Origin: Thysanoteuthis rhombus
Lineage: Eukaryota > Mollusca > Cephalopoda > Oegopsida > Thysanoteuthidae
Reading direction: 5' to 3'
Length of the DNA: 64,000 nt
Assembly: GCA_963457665.1 (NCBI GenBank)
Contig: OY735213.1
Coordinates: forward strand, 55,426,293-55,490,292
Under the pieces are notes generated by a model. It searched no databases, was not told where the DNA came from, and saw only the letters and a program-made list of their open reading frames with translations. Position 1 is the first letter of the stretch, and every line of letters starts with the position of its first letter. Below are positions 32,720 through 43,140 of this stretch, in pieces. Both the position numbers and the translations under genes were made by a program.

Positions 32720-33140
32720 AATGGCGTGTGTAAATATCAGAATAAGTTAGTTTTACGGCTAAAATGATAAAAGTGGCTAGATCCTCTTATCATTTCCAGC
32801 TAACTTTATAGCTAAAAATGTTAAATAAGTACGCTTGAAAAATCATACAAAAGCTCACGAAAAAATATATTATCTAAAAATTATAATATTGTTTATATAA
32901 TCCATCAATTGATATTTGTTGCTTCTCTCTTCTTATTCCGATATCCCAATCCAATGTAAGTACTACTAAGTAATCAAATGTGCTAGCTATATTTTTCACC
33001 AAAATGTTATGTAGTTAACGATGTGATACTTGCTATAAGGTGCTGTTTTTTCACATCTAAGATCTCGTTCTTCACATAGCAAGAGAAATGGGTAAAATAT
33101 AGCCGCTTTGAGCCATTTTTAGCCATGGGGGAGGCAACTT
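32720..33140. mobile_element. Family G element inside a SINE-E cluster
   Basis: From GGCGTGTGTAAATATCAGAA to AGCCATGGGGGAGGCAACTT, with TTTTACGGCTAAAATG near the left end and CCGCTTTGAGCCATTTTTAG near the right. The ends are less well preserved than in other copies. SINE-E sequence lies on both sides. Confidence 0.45.
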
Positions 33141-33159
33141 TTTTCGATATTCACACAAG

Positions 33160-33420
33160 TCATTTCCGTGGAATCGATCCTTGCAGGCCTTGTGCCATAC
33201 TAGTTAATATCTGTGTGTATTTTATTTTTTAATTAATTAATCTGATGAATCCTGCAATCTGCCTTAGGCTGAAACAGTTACGGATTTCCCGAGTGCCAGA
33301 GGGAAAAGTCAGGATTTCAAATGCTTTGGCATACAGACCGGCTTTATTTGGAAGACCCCCTTCCCCTCCATTTGGCCTTGTGCCATGATAAATCCAGTTA
33401 AGTAAATGTCAATAAAAGTC
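33160..33420 (+). mobile_element. SINE-E fragments
   Basis: GTGGAATCGATCCTTGCAGG and CCTTGTGCCATACTAGTTAA give a B-box-like head joined to the family tail at 33,172-33,225. A second tail, GGCCTTGTGCCATGATAAAT followed by CCAGTTAAGTAAATGTC, lies at 33,372-33,415. Confidence 0.55.
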
Positions 33421-34829
33421 TTGCCTCGGTACTGAAATATTTATGTACCGTATTTAACGGCGTATAAGTCGCAATTGTTTCTGAGTTCTGTCTAGGGAGG
33501 CAGACGCTTTATCAGTTATTTGCTATCGTTACTACGCTATGCAAATAATGTAAACAGTCAGCTACTGTGGGGGTTGATACAGATTTGAATAGGGTTTCTC
33601 TTTTTATCCTCATGTTGCTTACAGTACCTACATTTAATGTGGCCATCAGGGCTGCCAGCAGCTTTTCCTAGAAAAAAAACCCCAAGAGCCCACACTCAAT
33701 TAAACCCAGACTCTACAAAACACAGATAACATGTAACTCAAAAAGGCAGTTCAAAATGAACTCTCCACCATTGTCAATAATTGCCCGTTTGACCGCAGTG
33801 TCAAAGTTTGAAATCATGTGAAAAAACATCCATTGTAGAATAAACATGGTCAGAAGTCCATGTGCAGACCGTTTAAAAGGCAGTAAGGTAGCTAGAGATT
33901 TGAGGGTTCTGGATGAGGGTTTGGCCCTGCCAGGGACCCCTCCAACATTATTGAGATTTATCAAATAATTTCTATAGTTTTGCTATTAGAAATGCATAAC
34001 GTGAGTTATTATTTCAAAAGCTTTCGGGACCCCCTCTAACTGAGGGTCCCGGGGGTATTTAAAATTCGCTTCACTAACTGTATTAGTTTTTGATTCACGA
34101 ATAACCAGTTAGATCTAAGTAATGAAGAAAATAGAAACTCTAATGGGCTGGAAAACTTGGATTTCAATATATTTTAAATAAAAACCCTGATACCCGGACA
34201 GGCATAAAAAATTCAGACCTACGTTTGAGAACCCAGCGCTGGCGGCTTTGGTCACCCATTTACATACTGATCAAGCTCATTAGCACCTTTCTATGTAGTA
34301 GTTATTTAGTAAGCTTTGTTTAGTCTTTTTCAAAGGCCTCATGTTGTCCACAGTACTTTCTGTTCCTGGGTGGTCACCGATCTAAGTACTGAGTTGGCTA
34401 ATCGCTGCTCAATTTTAGTAATTGGGCAGGCATAGGCGCTTTCAGTGTGACTTAACTTCAAGCCCGAGATTGCATTGGAAACTCTTGGTAGCTTCAATTC
34501 AAGGACTGTCAACCAGAAATGGTCACGTACAAACTGTTTATGAACTGTTTAAATGAGACATAGTCAGTTCTGGTTGGTAACAGTCATTTGGGTAATGGAA
34601 ATACACATTTTATAATGATTTTAAACGGTTCCTTCAAAGAGGATATGAACGTAAACTCTTTAGGGAAGCTTGACACGAAATACAGCATTTTTGGTGAACG
34701 TGATCTATTTTCGCACATAGCGGACATTACCACAATTGGTTGTCACACCTCGAAATATTTTGCCGCTTAATGATAGATATTTTGTCGATGAAAGTAAATA
34801 TTGACATCATAATCAGCCTTTTAGCATTC
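33421..34829. other. No gene supported
   Basis: Unassigned sequence about 1.4 kb long. It includes a GGGACCC-type hairpin (CGGGACCCCC...GGGTCCCGGG) around 34,026-34,053. Frames at 33,713-33,964 (minus) and 34,588-34,770 have no recognised domain. Confidence 0.4.
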
Positions 34830-35610
34830 TCCAGAATTCTCAATCGTAGGCGTCAAGGAACCAGTTCTCTCTGAACTTGTCTAGTTCGTCACATCATCTC
34901 ATTTTCTGTCTGCTGTGGATTCGTATATGGTCTCTGAGGAATCATCTTGTGAGTCGTGATGTTCAGTGGTTGTCAGATATTCTTACTACATGAACAGCAA
35001 TTTGAGTTTTCAAATGGATTCTCTGTATCTGACCTTTTTCTAGAATATACTGTGTGCTCTTGTGATCTTTTCATATGATGTTGAGCGTGGTTCTTAGTTT
35101 GCTGGTCAGTCTCTGGGTTAGGTTCCATGTTTCAGCTCCATAGGTGACTATTGGGAGAATGCATTGGTTGTAGGCCCATCTTTTTAGGACTTAAGGGATC
35201 TCCTTGTCTTTGAAGGTTGAGCTTGCTCTAGCGATAGCTTGCAAACCTCAAGTGATTCTTCGCCTGATTTCATCTTCTTTTGAGAATTTCATGAAGATTC
35301 ATTGTCCCAGGTAAATGTAGTGGTCTACTTTTTTCAGTTCTGCAATTCCGATCCTGAATGTTGTCTTTGTCCTCAATATGTTTGTTGTACATGGCATTTG
35401 TTTTACTGAAGTTCATGTGGTGATAAACTCTTTTGCTTTCTTCATTCAGTTCGTCTGGTATAATTAAGAGATCATGAAGGTTTTCTGCTAAGAGGTCGAT
35501 GTCGTTAGCAAATCTGAGGTTACTTGGGTATTCGCTGTCTATTCTGATTCCTTTATTCTATCAGTGTAGGTTCCAGATCATTTCAAGGCAGACTGTGAAG
35601 AGTAAAGTTG
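34830..35610 (-). pseudogene. RTE-type LINE reverse transcriptase relic
   Basis: On the minus strand the fragments run in the order of an endonuclease/reverse-transcriptase LINE. GIRIDSEYPSNLRFANDIDL holds the RT catalytic box, FADD changed to FAND. Then come NFSKTNAMYN, KRWAYNQCILPIVTYGAETW, an HLKTQIAVHVVR piece and CDELDKFRENWFLDAYD at the C terminus. There are several stops and frameshifts. The upstream endonuclease is absent. The same LINE family is seen at 50.7, 56.7 and 62.9 kb. Confidence 0.82.
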
Positions 35611-35619
35611 TCTTACCCT

Positions 35620-36304
35620 TTTTTTTTCTTTTCTCTCTTTAAATTCAGACAAGAAATAAGCATTTTATTTTTTTTCTAGAAAAAACAAGAAAAATTCTAA
35701 GAGCAATTTGAAAAAAAAATTATTACGTTTTGAAAATGGGGTTTTCAAAACCATGTTGTTATTCCTATTTTTCTCCTGCCAGTCTATCAAGACCTGTGTT
35801 TGGACATAGACCTTCCTCAAGTAAGTGAAAGATAGGGGCAATCTCCCAAGCTAAAAAGAAATCACGGAAAATGGGTTAAACTTTGGACAAGTCAGTGCAA
35901 TTCGGGCAAAACCGAGGAAAATATCTGACAAATCAGGCCTTTTGCATCCCACACAGAAAGAATTCCCAAACACCTATAGACGGGCCTTATCCTGCCTCTC
36001 TAGTCCATGACATGTTGGGGGGGGGGGTTCTTGCTTTTCACAATGGCTTTAAAACTCGATTCGCTGTGCTAATTCTTCGAGTTGTTAACCACCCGAAATA
36101 CCCCAAACCGAGTTTCGTCGTACAAATGTTAAATTGCGTACATTTCTTTTATAAGTTTGTGCTATCAACAAGCAATTATGAGAGGTTAAGTTCAGTAGAA
36201 GCGCATTTTGTTAGGAGATCTCAAATATTAATTATAACCAGCATATAATTTATTTAACACGCATATACACACACACACATTACTAAATAAATGAATAAAT
36301 AAAT
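35620..36304. other. No gene supported
   Basis: The frame at 35,883-36,248 is open for 121 codons but has no recognised motif. It contains a G9-10 homopolymer at about 36,018. Confidence 0.35.
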
Positions 36305-36576
36305 AGGTCTGGTAAGTCACTCAAAAGAGACTGTTACGTGACCAATGTCTTTTGGTAGCATGCCATGTTGGGATGATCGATTGAAAAATTGGAAAAATGA
36401 GTGATCAATGAATAAGTTACTTCTCTCACCTTTCGTTGGCCACTGATCACAAAGAAAGAAAGTCTACAAGTTTCAATTTTCAGCCCTGTTGTTCCATTGG
36501 TTCAGCCTGTTAACAGCCAGACCAGCTTAAAAACCTGAGAAACTCATGTTGACAGTTTTGGTTGACGGTTTCTAAT
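36305..36576 (+). mobile_element. Family A element, copy 8 (internal deletion)
   Basis: Both ends are well preserved (GGTCTGGTAAGTCACTCAAA; GACAGTTTTGGTTGACGGTT) but about 150 bases of the middle are missing, with the join near AAAGAAAGTCTACAAG. Confidence 0.85.
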
Positions 36577-36579
36577 AAA

Positions 36580-37414
36580 TACAAACTGCGCAATTGAATA
36601 AAAGCAGGCGTAGTTATTAAGGTTATTACTTAAAGAAAGAAGGAGGAAGAAGAGGAGGAAGAGAAGGAAGAGGAGAAGCGTTAGTCGGTGCGGTTTGAGG
36701 AAACAGAGTAACAGAGAGAAAGAGAGTGAACAGAACAACGCAGTGCTAAATAAGGAAGAAGAGTGCTTAGAGGAGTCGTAGACCATAAGGCTAGCTTACG
36801 GACAGCAAATTAAAAGACGAAGGAAACCACTTTCCAGACCTGACCTAACTTGACCTTTTTCGCCATTTCCTGTGTCGGTTACGAACAAAACAGACAAAAT
36901 AAAAATAAAAACAAATATCGGAATCTAACTAGCCATTGGTATTTTGTTGACAGTTGCAAGTACGTACTTCTCTATCGGCCGTCGCTGTCAGGATTGTAGT
37001 TTAAAATAATTCCTTAAATTCTTTTACCCTTCTCAACAATTTACACTATTATTTGCAAAGAAGGCTTGGTTCAACTGGCAGCGCCAGGCTAAGGCAAGCC
37101 TGAGCATTATCTGGGCTCCCGACAATCTTGCCCGAGCTCGCAAAACTCACTTTCTGGATTCTGTTTATTGACTGACATCCAGGAGTTCTTTCGGTCAATC
37201 ACATCAATTAATTGCATTCAGATAATTGATAACATAAAGCAATTCAAATATTCCGTTACAAACTCATATAATAACTTACATAAAAATTTGTCCGTCCTCG
37301 TGGGGTTTTTTCTAGTCAAAATTTGCCCGAAATGGTACAAAACGCTTGCGCTGCCACTGCTGGGTTTACTTGTCTTGAGAGAATTATAATACTGCTGTTT
37401 GGGGAATTTACCAA
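36580..37414. other. No gene supported; GA-rich patch
   Basis: Bases 36,630-36,735 are AGG/AAG-rich. The rest is unassigned. Confidence 0.4.
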
Positions 37415-38390
37415 GTTTAGTTCGGCACAAAGAAGGCCACAAGGATTTGGTACAAATGGTAAGGATCGAACTCATTACAGTTGTTCTGTTCTGCTTCTAG
37501 ACTAGCTTTTAATCATTGCTCTGCGTTGTGGTAACCAAATGTTAGTATTCAATGTTCCCAAATCAAAAAATAAATAAATAAATAAATCGTGCTGAATCGA
37601 CCTCGAAAAAGCATTAAAAAAACGCCAAAACGCGCTAAAAAATTTGATAGCTAAATATCGCAGAATATGGAATTTTCACGCCGCCAAAAACAAGAAACGC
37701 GCTAGATTAGCACGAAAAGCGCTAAATTGGCAACAGTGTAAGCTTGTACTCTACAAGGCCACCAATTGTCGGACACAGATGGATAATCGAAAAGTAAAAG
37801 TCTGCAATGAAAGCTTGCTAACTACTGCTCCGCGTCAAGGTTACCAAACTTTAGTATTTACTCAGCTTAGCTGATTACGGCTTTAGACACACACGTGTTG
37901 GGCATTCAGTCAAGACCGAATTCACCCCAGTGGTAATGGTCAGCGAGGCTAACTTTTAGACTATTGCACTACAGTGAAATTCCTTATAATAATAAATTAA
38001 GCTTAGTCTGACAAAAGGACACAGTAACGGAGTTCCCTGTGAAGCTCGAACTCATACTGTAGTAATGGTCAAGAAGACTGGCTTGCTATCCTATTCTCTA
38101 CGGCTTAGTGTTTTATAGTTATTTACTAAACTTAGCTTAGTACAGCATAAGGCTACAAGTCTGGAGCGCCTAGTAAAAATCTAAATCACTACGGTTGTAA
38201 TGGCCTGTGGGACTAGTCCATTAACTCTTAATTCACGGCTAGTCGCGCTATCGTTATTTACTTAGCTTATCTTAGTGCGGCACAAGGCATCTAGTGTAGA
38301 GCACTCAGTATAGAACGAAATCACAACAGCTGTAATGGTCTGCAAGACTGGCTCGTTAACCATCGTGCTTCAGTAGAGGCAAAATGAATA
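37415..38390 (-). repeat. Tandem array of SINE-E tRNA-like units, ~130-136-bp period
   Basis: About six diverged units. On the minus strand each has ATGGTTAACGAGCC(A-box-like)-AGTCTTGCAGACCATTACA-GTAGTGAGTTCGATCC(B-box-like) and a tail with GGCCTTGTGCCGTACTAAG, CTAAGTAAATAA. The plus-strand B-box core starts at about 37,465, 37,791 (eroded), 37,915, 38,044, 38,180 and 38,314, so later units are spaced 129-136 bases. The first interval is about 330 because a family G sequence (37,562-37,738) is inserted. Dispersed monomers at 14.43, 32.6 and 33.2 kb show that the unit is a mobile retroposon-like sequence. No stems of a working tRNA are evident. Confidence 0.75.
37562..37738. mobile_element. 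Family G right half inserted in the SINE-E array
   Basis: It starts with A-rich TAAATAAATAAATAAAT, then GTGCTGAATCGACCTCGAAA shared with 26.69 kb, then CGCCAAAACGCGCTAAAAAA, and ends GCGCTAAATTGGCAACAGTG, the typical family G terminus. It separates two SINE-E units, so it arrived after the array formed. Confidence 0.65.
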
Positions 38391-38539
38391 TCAAGTTTTA
38401 TTTGAGTATTTTTATGCCATTTGGGAGAAAATTAAAATTTTTCATTGCTGCTCAAAGAAAATAATCATCCACACCCTTCAAAGTCTTTTGTTTGATATTG
38501 ACTACAAGGCAATATGGCAGTATGACTATTTATTCATGA

Positions 38540-38607
38540 TACAATATAATTATGCATTATAATTATAATTACACATAATTGATATACTGCATATCAATTA
38601 TATTGTA
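38540..38607. repeat. Inverted repeat (hairpin)
   Basis: TACAATATAATTATGCAT and, on the other side, GCATATCAATTATATTGTA form arms of about 17-19 bases with a short AT-rich loop. Confidence 0.75.
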
Positions 38608-38699
38608 TTTTAAAAACAGAAATGCTATTGAAAGAATTTTTTTTGTTTTTCTCAGATCCATAACTGGAGTTGACTATATTTTTCCACTGAAACAAGAAC

Positions 38700-39000
38700 G
38701 ACCGTCACCAAAATCAGGGGTGTAAACAGATATGTAAAATCCACATTCCTCTGTCCTGATTCGAACTAATGACCAACTGATTCCCACGAAGCAGTGCTAT
38801 TGTCTGAGTTAAATTGAAAGTTCATTGGCCTAACTGAAATTTATCATAAAGTTACGCACATGCCTATTTCGTTATAAATAAATCCATTGTGTAAAAAATA
38901 ATTTCTTATTTACGTATGTATCCTATACAAAAGTTACTATGGTCATCCTCAGTCGTAATAGCTGGAGGGGTGGAGTTTTACCCTCCAGCAGACAGTCTTG
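38700..39000 (-). mobile_element. SINE-D long copy (minus)
   Basis: The minus-strand head has CGTGGGAATCAGTTGGTCAT then TAGTTCGAATCAGGACAG (B-box-like) and TTTTACATATCTGTTTACAC. The stretch to its right (ACAAAAGTTACTATGGTCAT, TGGAGGGGTGGAGTTTTACC, CTCCAGCAGAC) is matched at 55.73-55.80 kb, so the whole ~300 bases is one repeat. Confidence 0.6.
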
Positions 39001-39009
39001 TTTGTGTAA

Positions 39010-39540
39010 TTTTCTGTTTGTTTCCTACATGAGAAGACTGAAGTTTGTCAAATCATGTTTGTGATTTGAAGTCCGGTTTAAAAATTGAAACACACCTCCT
39101 TGAACTTTTGTAGAGATTGCATTTTTCACAAATAGTGTGAGCTGAGAATATTCCACTGGCTTCCATCTGACAAGACTGGAAATGGATATAGTTCATTCAT
39201 TTTTTTTTGTCGCTCGCAGCCAGTCCAGTAGAAGAAGGCGCCGGGGGGGGGGCTTTGGCTTGCGTCATTGACATAGAGATATGTTTCCTCCATTCGAGGT
39301 TTCGAGATCACAAGAGGCACTTACGTGATCACCAGCTGCTTACGGTTACCCATGTAGATAATCACCAGGCTCGACGTTGGTTAACTTCAATGATCGTTCC
39401 GGAATCGGTCTGTTCAACACCACTTGGCCGTAAAGAATGGCTGTAGAAACCTTTTCTGTTGGTACTAACAGGACAGGTAAGAAAAAAATCCGGGATATTG
39501 GTTTGCATATATACTTACATCTTCCTCTATTTAAAATCCT
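39010..39540. other. No gene seen
   Basis: Unassigned sequence with a G-run at 39,242-39,250. Confidence 0.4.
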
Positions 39541-39610
39541 GGCCTACAACGGGCAAGATGACTGTCGATGAGACAGAGTTCAGGGAGAATCGAGTTCAAA
39601 TCTTTTCTCT
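39541..39610 (+). mobile_element. Possible tRNA-like SINE head
   Basis: TGGCCTACAACGGGCAAG resembles an A box and GAATCGAGTTCAAATC, about 48 bases on, resembles a B box. No second copy was noticed. Confidence 0.35.
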
Positions 39611-39729
39611 ATACATTATTCAGCAAATTATATAAGCAGTCAAAACCTGAATGCGGCTCGCTAGTCCTGTTCTCATAACCGCTACACCGTCTTCCACTTC
39701 TGCAAAGCGGTAAGACGTACTCAAGAAGA

Positions 39730-40085
39730 GGTCTGGTTAGTCACTCAATCGAAACTGTCACGTGAGCAACGTATTTTGGCAGCATACCGTGTTGGGGGTG
39801 ATCAATTGGAAGAAGGGCTGATCGATGACGAAGTCACTTCTCAAGCAGGCAAAAATTAGGGACCAATTTTGCATAAACTTAAGTATTAAGTATTGCAAAC
39901 TGAACCCCCCTGCACCCACTAAACCTTATATAGAGGGTGATGGAAATTTGAAAAAAAAATTGGGAATAAATATTTAAACTTTCAGCCCTCTAGCTCCATT
40001 GGTGTGGCCTGTACGCATGATACATAGCCAGCCAGTCAGAGGCAGAGAAACATTATTGGTGATAGTTTTAGTTAACAGTTTTTAA
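39730..40085 (+). mobile_element. Family A element, copy 9
   Basis: Left end GGTCTGGTTAGTCACTCAAT, CGAAACTGTCACGTGAGC. Then GCAGCATACCGTGTTGGGGG, GTGATCAATTGG, TTTCAGCCCTCTAGCTCCAT, TGGTGTGGCCTGTACGCATG and a right end TTTTAGTTAACAGTTTTTAA. There is a deletion around the GTTGGGCAGTGATCACT segment. Confidence 0.85.
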
Positions 40086-40089
40086 TAGC

Positions 40090-40828
40090 CAGCGAGGCAG
40101 GACATTGTTCAACTCACAACTTTGCACCCGAATACAACATAAAAGCGTCAATTTTAAAAACAAGTTTCTTCAACACAGCTCATGTTGATTAATCATTGCT
40201 TTTTTATTTCCTTTCCGTGTGGCTATCAGAAAGTTTAACCCCCTTTTATTATCTCACATTTTCTGTAAGACGAATCGTCGACATTGGCTGAGATTTCACA
40301 CGCCCCCTGGAGACGAACGAAAGAAAGATAAAAAGACAAATGGCGTACCTAAAAGGTTGTCCCTCTTTCTGCGCACAAATACATCAGATGTACCTGAGCG
40401 GACCAGTAAACTCACTATTATTATGTCAGACGTTTAATTAGAAGCAAATGGCCTCTATAACGCGTTCTTTATTTTAGGGCAGAAGAAGTATGTGTGAGCT
40501 CGGAGTAATTCGGCTTCGTCCTGACCTTGAGAGCCACAAAAGGAAAGAAGTAATGGCTGTGTCACATATAACGGATAATTACGCATTAGATTAATAGCAA
40601 AACAAGTTAGCTCCTAATTCTTTTTCTATCCATGTTTTCTTCTCTATATTTTGCCACGGAAATCAAGACGGAGCATTATTCAGTGTTGCAACCTAAGAGA
40701 GAACGAGGGGAAGAGAAATACTGATGTATTTTAGGTTATCGTTTATCTTGAAAGAATTGATACCTTAAGGCAGTGGTTTCCAAACTTTTACCTCTAACAC
40801 ATTCTTCTTCAGTTCGTGGGGTGCCTTG
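40090..40828. other. No gene seen
   Basis: Unassigned sequence. The frame at 40,219-40,437 has no recognised motif. Confidence 0.4.
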
Positions 40829-40868
40829 GCACACACACACGCACACACACACACGCACACACACACAC

Positions 40869-40906
<38 letters not shown>
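40829..40906. repeat. (CA)n microsatellite
   Basis: CA dinucleotides with regular CACG interruptions. Confidence 0.97.
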
Positions 40907-41342
40907 CGGGAATCATTGCCTTAAGATATCATTTGACGGTAGATGAAGCATTCACACGCTTCACCTAGAACAGTTGAAAAAAAAAATATCCAAAAGAAGT
41001 TGTCAGAGATAGATGTTCTGTTGAAGTTCCATCTCTTCACCGAATTTCGTGAGACATATAGCCACCAACAACACATGATCTGAAGTTCTTTCTTATATTA
41101 GGTGCAATTTAAAGTGCTTATTCATTGCTAATCTTTTTTCAAATTCACTAGTTGCTCTTCACTTTCAGCGTTTCTAATACTTGAAGGTCATTTTTAACTC
41201 TCTTATTGTTTTTTTAGTCATTTTTAGTCTTCATTTTAAGCATATCATAATTTTTCCAACTTTACAATTCTAACATCATGATTTTGGTCATTGGTCTTTT
41301 CAGCCAATCATTTAAGAGATCCCGTGCGTTGTATGCTAAGGT

Positions 41343-41558
41343 GTATTTTGGTAGTTTCGTATCTATGAATAAATTTCACAAAACCATAATTTTATTGCAT
41401 ACTTACTCTTTATTTCCCTTGTACTCAAAACTTTCGCCATTGTGGAAGCATCATCAGTGAAGTGAAAGGTCTTCCACTTCAATGACGAAGCTACCGCGAG
41501 TCGAAGAAAATTATGGTTTTGTGAAATTTATTCCTAGATAAGAAAACTAACAAAATAC
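41343..41558. mobile_element. Foldback element, 216 bp, nearly full-length hairpin
   Basis: The left arm GTATTTTGGTAGTTTCGTAT... CTATGAATAAATTTCACAAA... ACCATAATTTT pairs over about 50 bases with the right arm, whose minus strand reads GTATTTTGTTAGTTTTCTTA... TCTAGGAATAAATTTCACAA... AACCATAATTTT. Further in, CGCCATTGTGGAAG pairs with CTTCCACTTCAATGACG. Most of the element can fold on itself. No coding capacity; a MITE-like foldback element of unknown superfamily. Confidence 0.85.
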
Positions 41559-41559
41559 A

Positions 41560-42965
41560 ATTTTAACGTCACTAAGGTATTTTAACGTGTTTTGTGGGTT
41601 GTTTTTTACTGGGCTCAATTCTGTCACATAAATCCTCTTACAAACCCTATAATGTGAAAAGTGACTGGAAGGCTTAGGGTGACCAAAGGTTTTATAATAA
41701 ACAAACAAACAAAGAAACTAACTACTGTGCAATAACTGGTATTTTGTCGAATCTATGGTCATACAGCTATAAGTATTTCAGCTTACTGGAGATCCGCCTC
41801 CCAGGTTGCATTTTCCCATTGCATTAATAAGATAAGAATAGGGGTACTTCCTGGTGCATTCGACAGTGTGCCGATAGAACTACGCACATTTTCGCTTACA
41901 TGCAAAAAAGGATGTGCATATTCCCTCCGTCACATAAAATCCCATCGAGAGGATGCATGAGTAACCAATAAGAATTCAACTTGAAAACAAATGGTTATTA
42001 ACTTAGCACAGATAGGCCTGGCTGCCATTGGGCCAAACTGCACTCCTACTTCTGTTCGACTGAAGATGATTACAGTACCCCCGGGCGTTATGTTTGTCCA
42101 CAAGCGCTGAGAATCCTTGTTACGCCACTGCACCTCGCTGTGAGGAAACTTTTCCGATTGTTGTTTGAAATAGGTTCATGAAAATGTTATGTCGATATTT
42201 AGGAATGGAGATAATCCAGATGTACGCAGTGGATGATGATATAGAGTTAAACGTTATTTAATCATTTGATTTTAATTGGAAGAAATGGTCGTCTGATTAA
42301 ATCAAATTTGATCTTTTCACCTCAATTAGTAAACAGTATTGTTGCAGTACCTTTGTGCTCATCACAAAAAGCCCTAACCCTATATACTAACCCTAACACT
42401 AGCTTTGTGTAGTTAGATTTAAAAGAAATACAGTTTAAAATGTGTTTTTTTCTGCTCTTATTTGTTCTGAGATAGTTTAACAGCAATAGCAGCTAATCGT
42501 GCCTTCTGATTATCGATTTGGAAAACCTATTCCAAACAATTGCCAGTTTTTCACTGTCTATATACCGAAATGTCAAATACTTTTTGTGAGACGATGAGGT
42601 GCTGATCATTATATATGTGAACAGAGATATTTAGCGAATATCAAACCTGAAAAAAAAAGACAAAATAATGAAAAAGAAAATGCACTTTGGCAATACCCTT
42701 GTAGCAACTGCTTTCAATCTCCAAGTATCGAAAAGCAATTTTTACAAACAATTAGGACCAAAACAACAACTTCCGGTAGCTAATAAAAATTGGTGCCAAT
42801 ACGCCATATATATTATCCGCCCAGTCGGAAGCGCTGGTGCAGACCATTCCCAGGAATCCTGTTTCAACTCTATCTTATCTTTCACATACATAACTCTCCA
42901 CTATGCCCGTCAGTGATTTAAAGATGAAGCGTCACGTCTCACAGTGAAATTTGTTTTCTGCACTC
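41560..42965. other. No gene supported; telomere-like bases
   Basis: GCCCTAACCCTATATACTAA then CCCTAACAC lies at 42,370-42,400, three CCCTAA words. A 215-codon stretch of short frames at 41,930-42,133 and 42,668-42,916 has no recognised motif. Confidence 0.4.
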
Positions 42966-42969
42966 TTCG

Positions 42970-43045
42970 CTCATACTGGGAATCGAACTCCAGAACCTTC
43001 TACATGCGAGGTAGACGGGATAACCATTCCACCATTCGGGAAGAC
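42970..43045 (-). mobile_element. tRNA-derived SINE head
   Basis: The minus strand reads CCCGAATGGTGGAATGGTTA (A box TGGTGGAATGGTTA), then TCCCGTCTACCTCGCATGTA as an anticodon-like region, then GGAGTTCGATTCCCAGTATG (B box). A-to-B spacing is about 42 bases. It is the best pol III promoter-like pair in the window. Acceptor-stem pairing is not evident, so a SINE or tRNA pseudogene is more likely than a functional tRNA. Confidence 0.65.
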
Positions 43046-43140
43046 AACGCCAGTCAGTACTGATTCTGAAACTAGTATAATTCTTCACACTATTCTTATT
43101 CTCACTCCTCCCAAGCTTCTCAACACACAACAATTCAATA

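Noticed and set aside
35883..36248. 121-codon plus-strand frame starting MDKSVQFGQNRGKY.
   Set aside because: No motif, composition like its surroundings, and it spans a G homopolymer; most likely a chance frame.
37415..38390. Functional tRNA gene cluster.
   Set aside because: Only A- and B-box-like strings are present. Acceptor and anticodon stems do not pair and the units are too diverged from each other.
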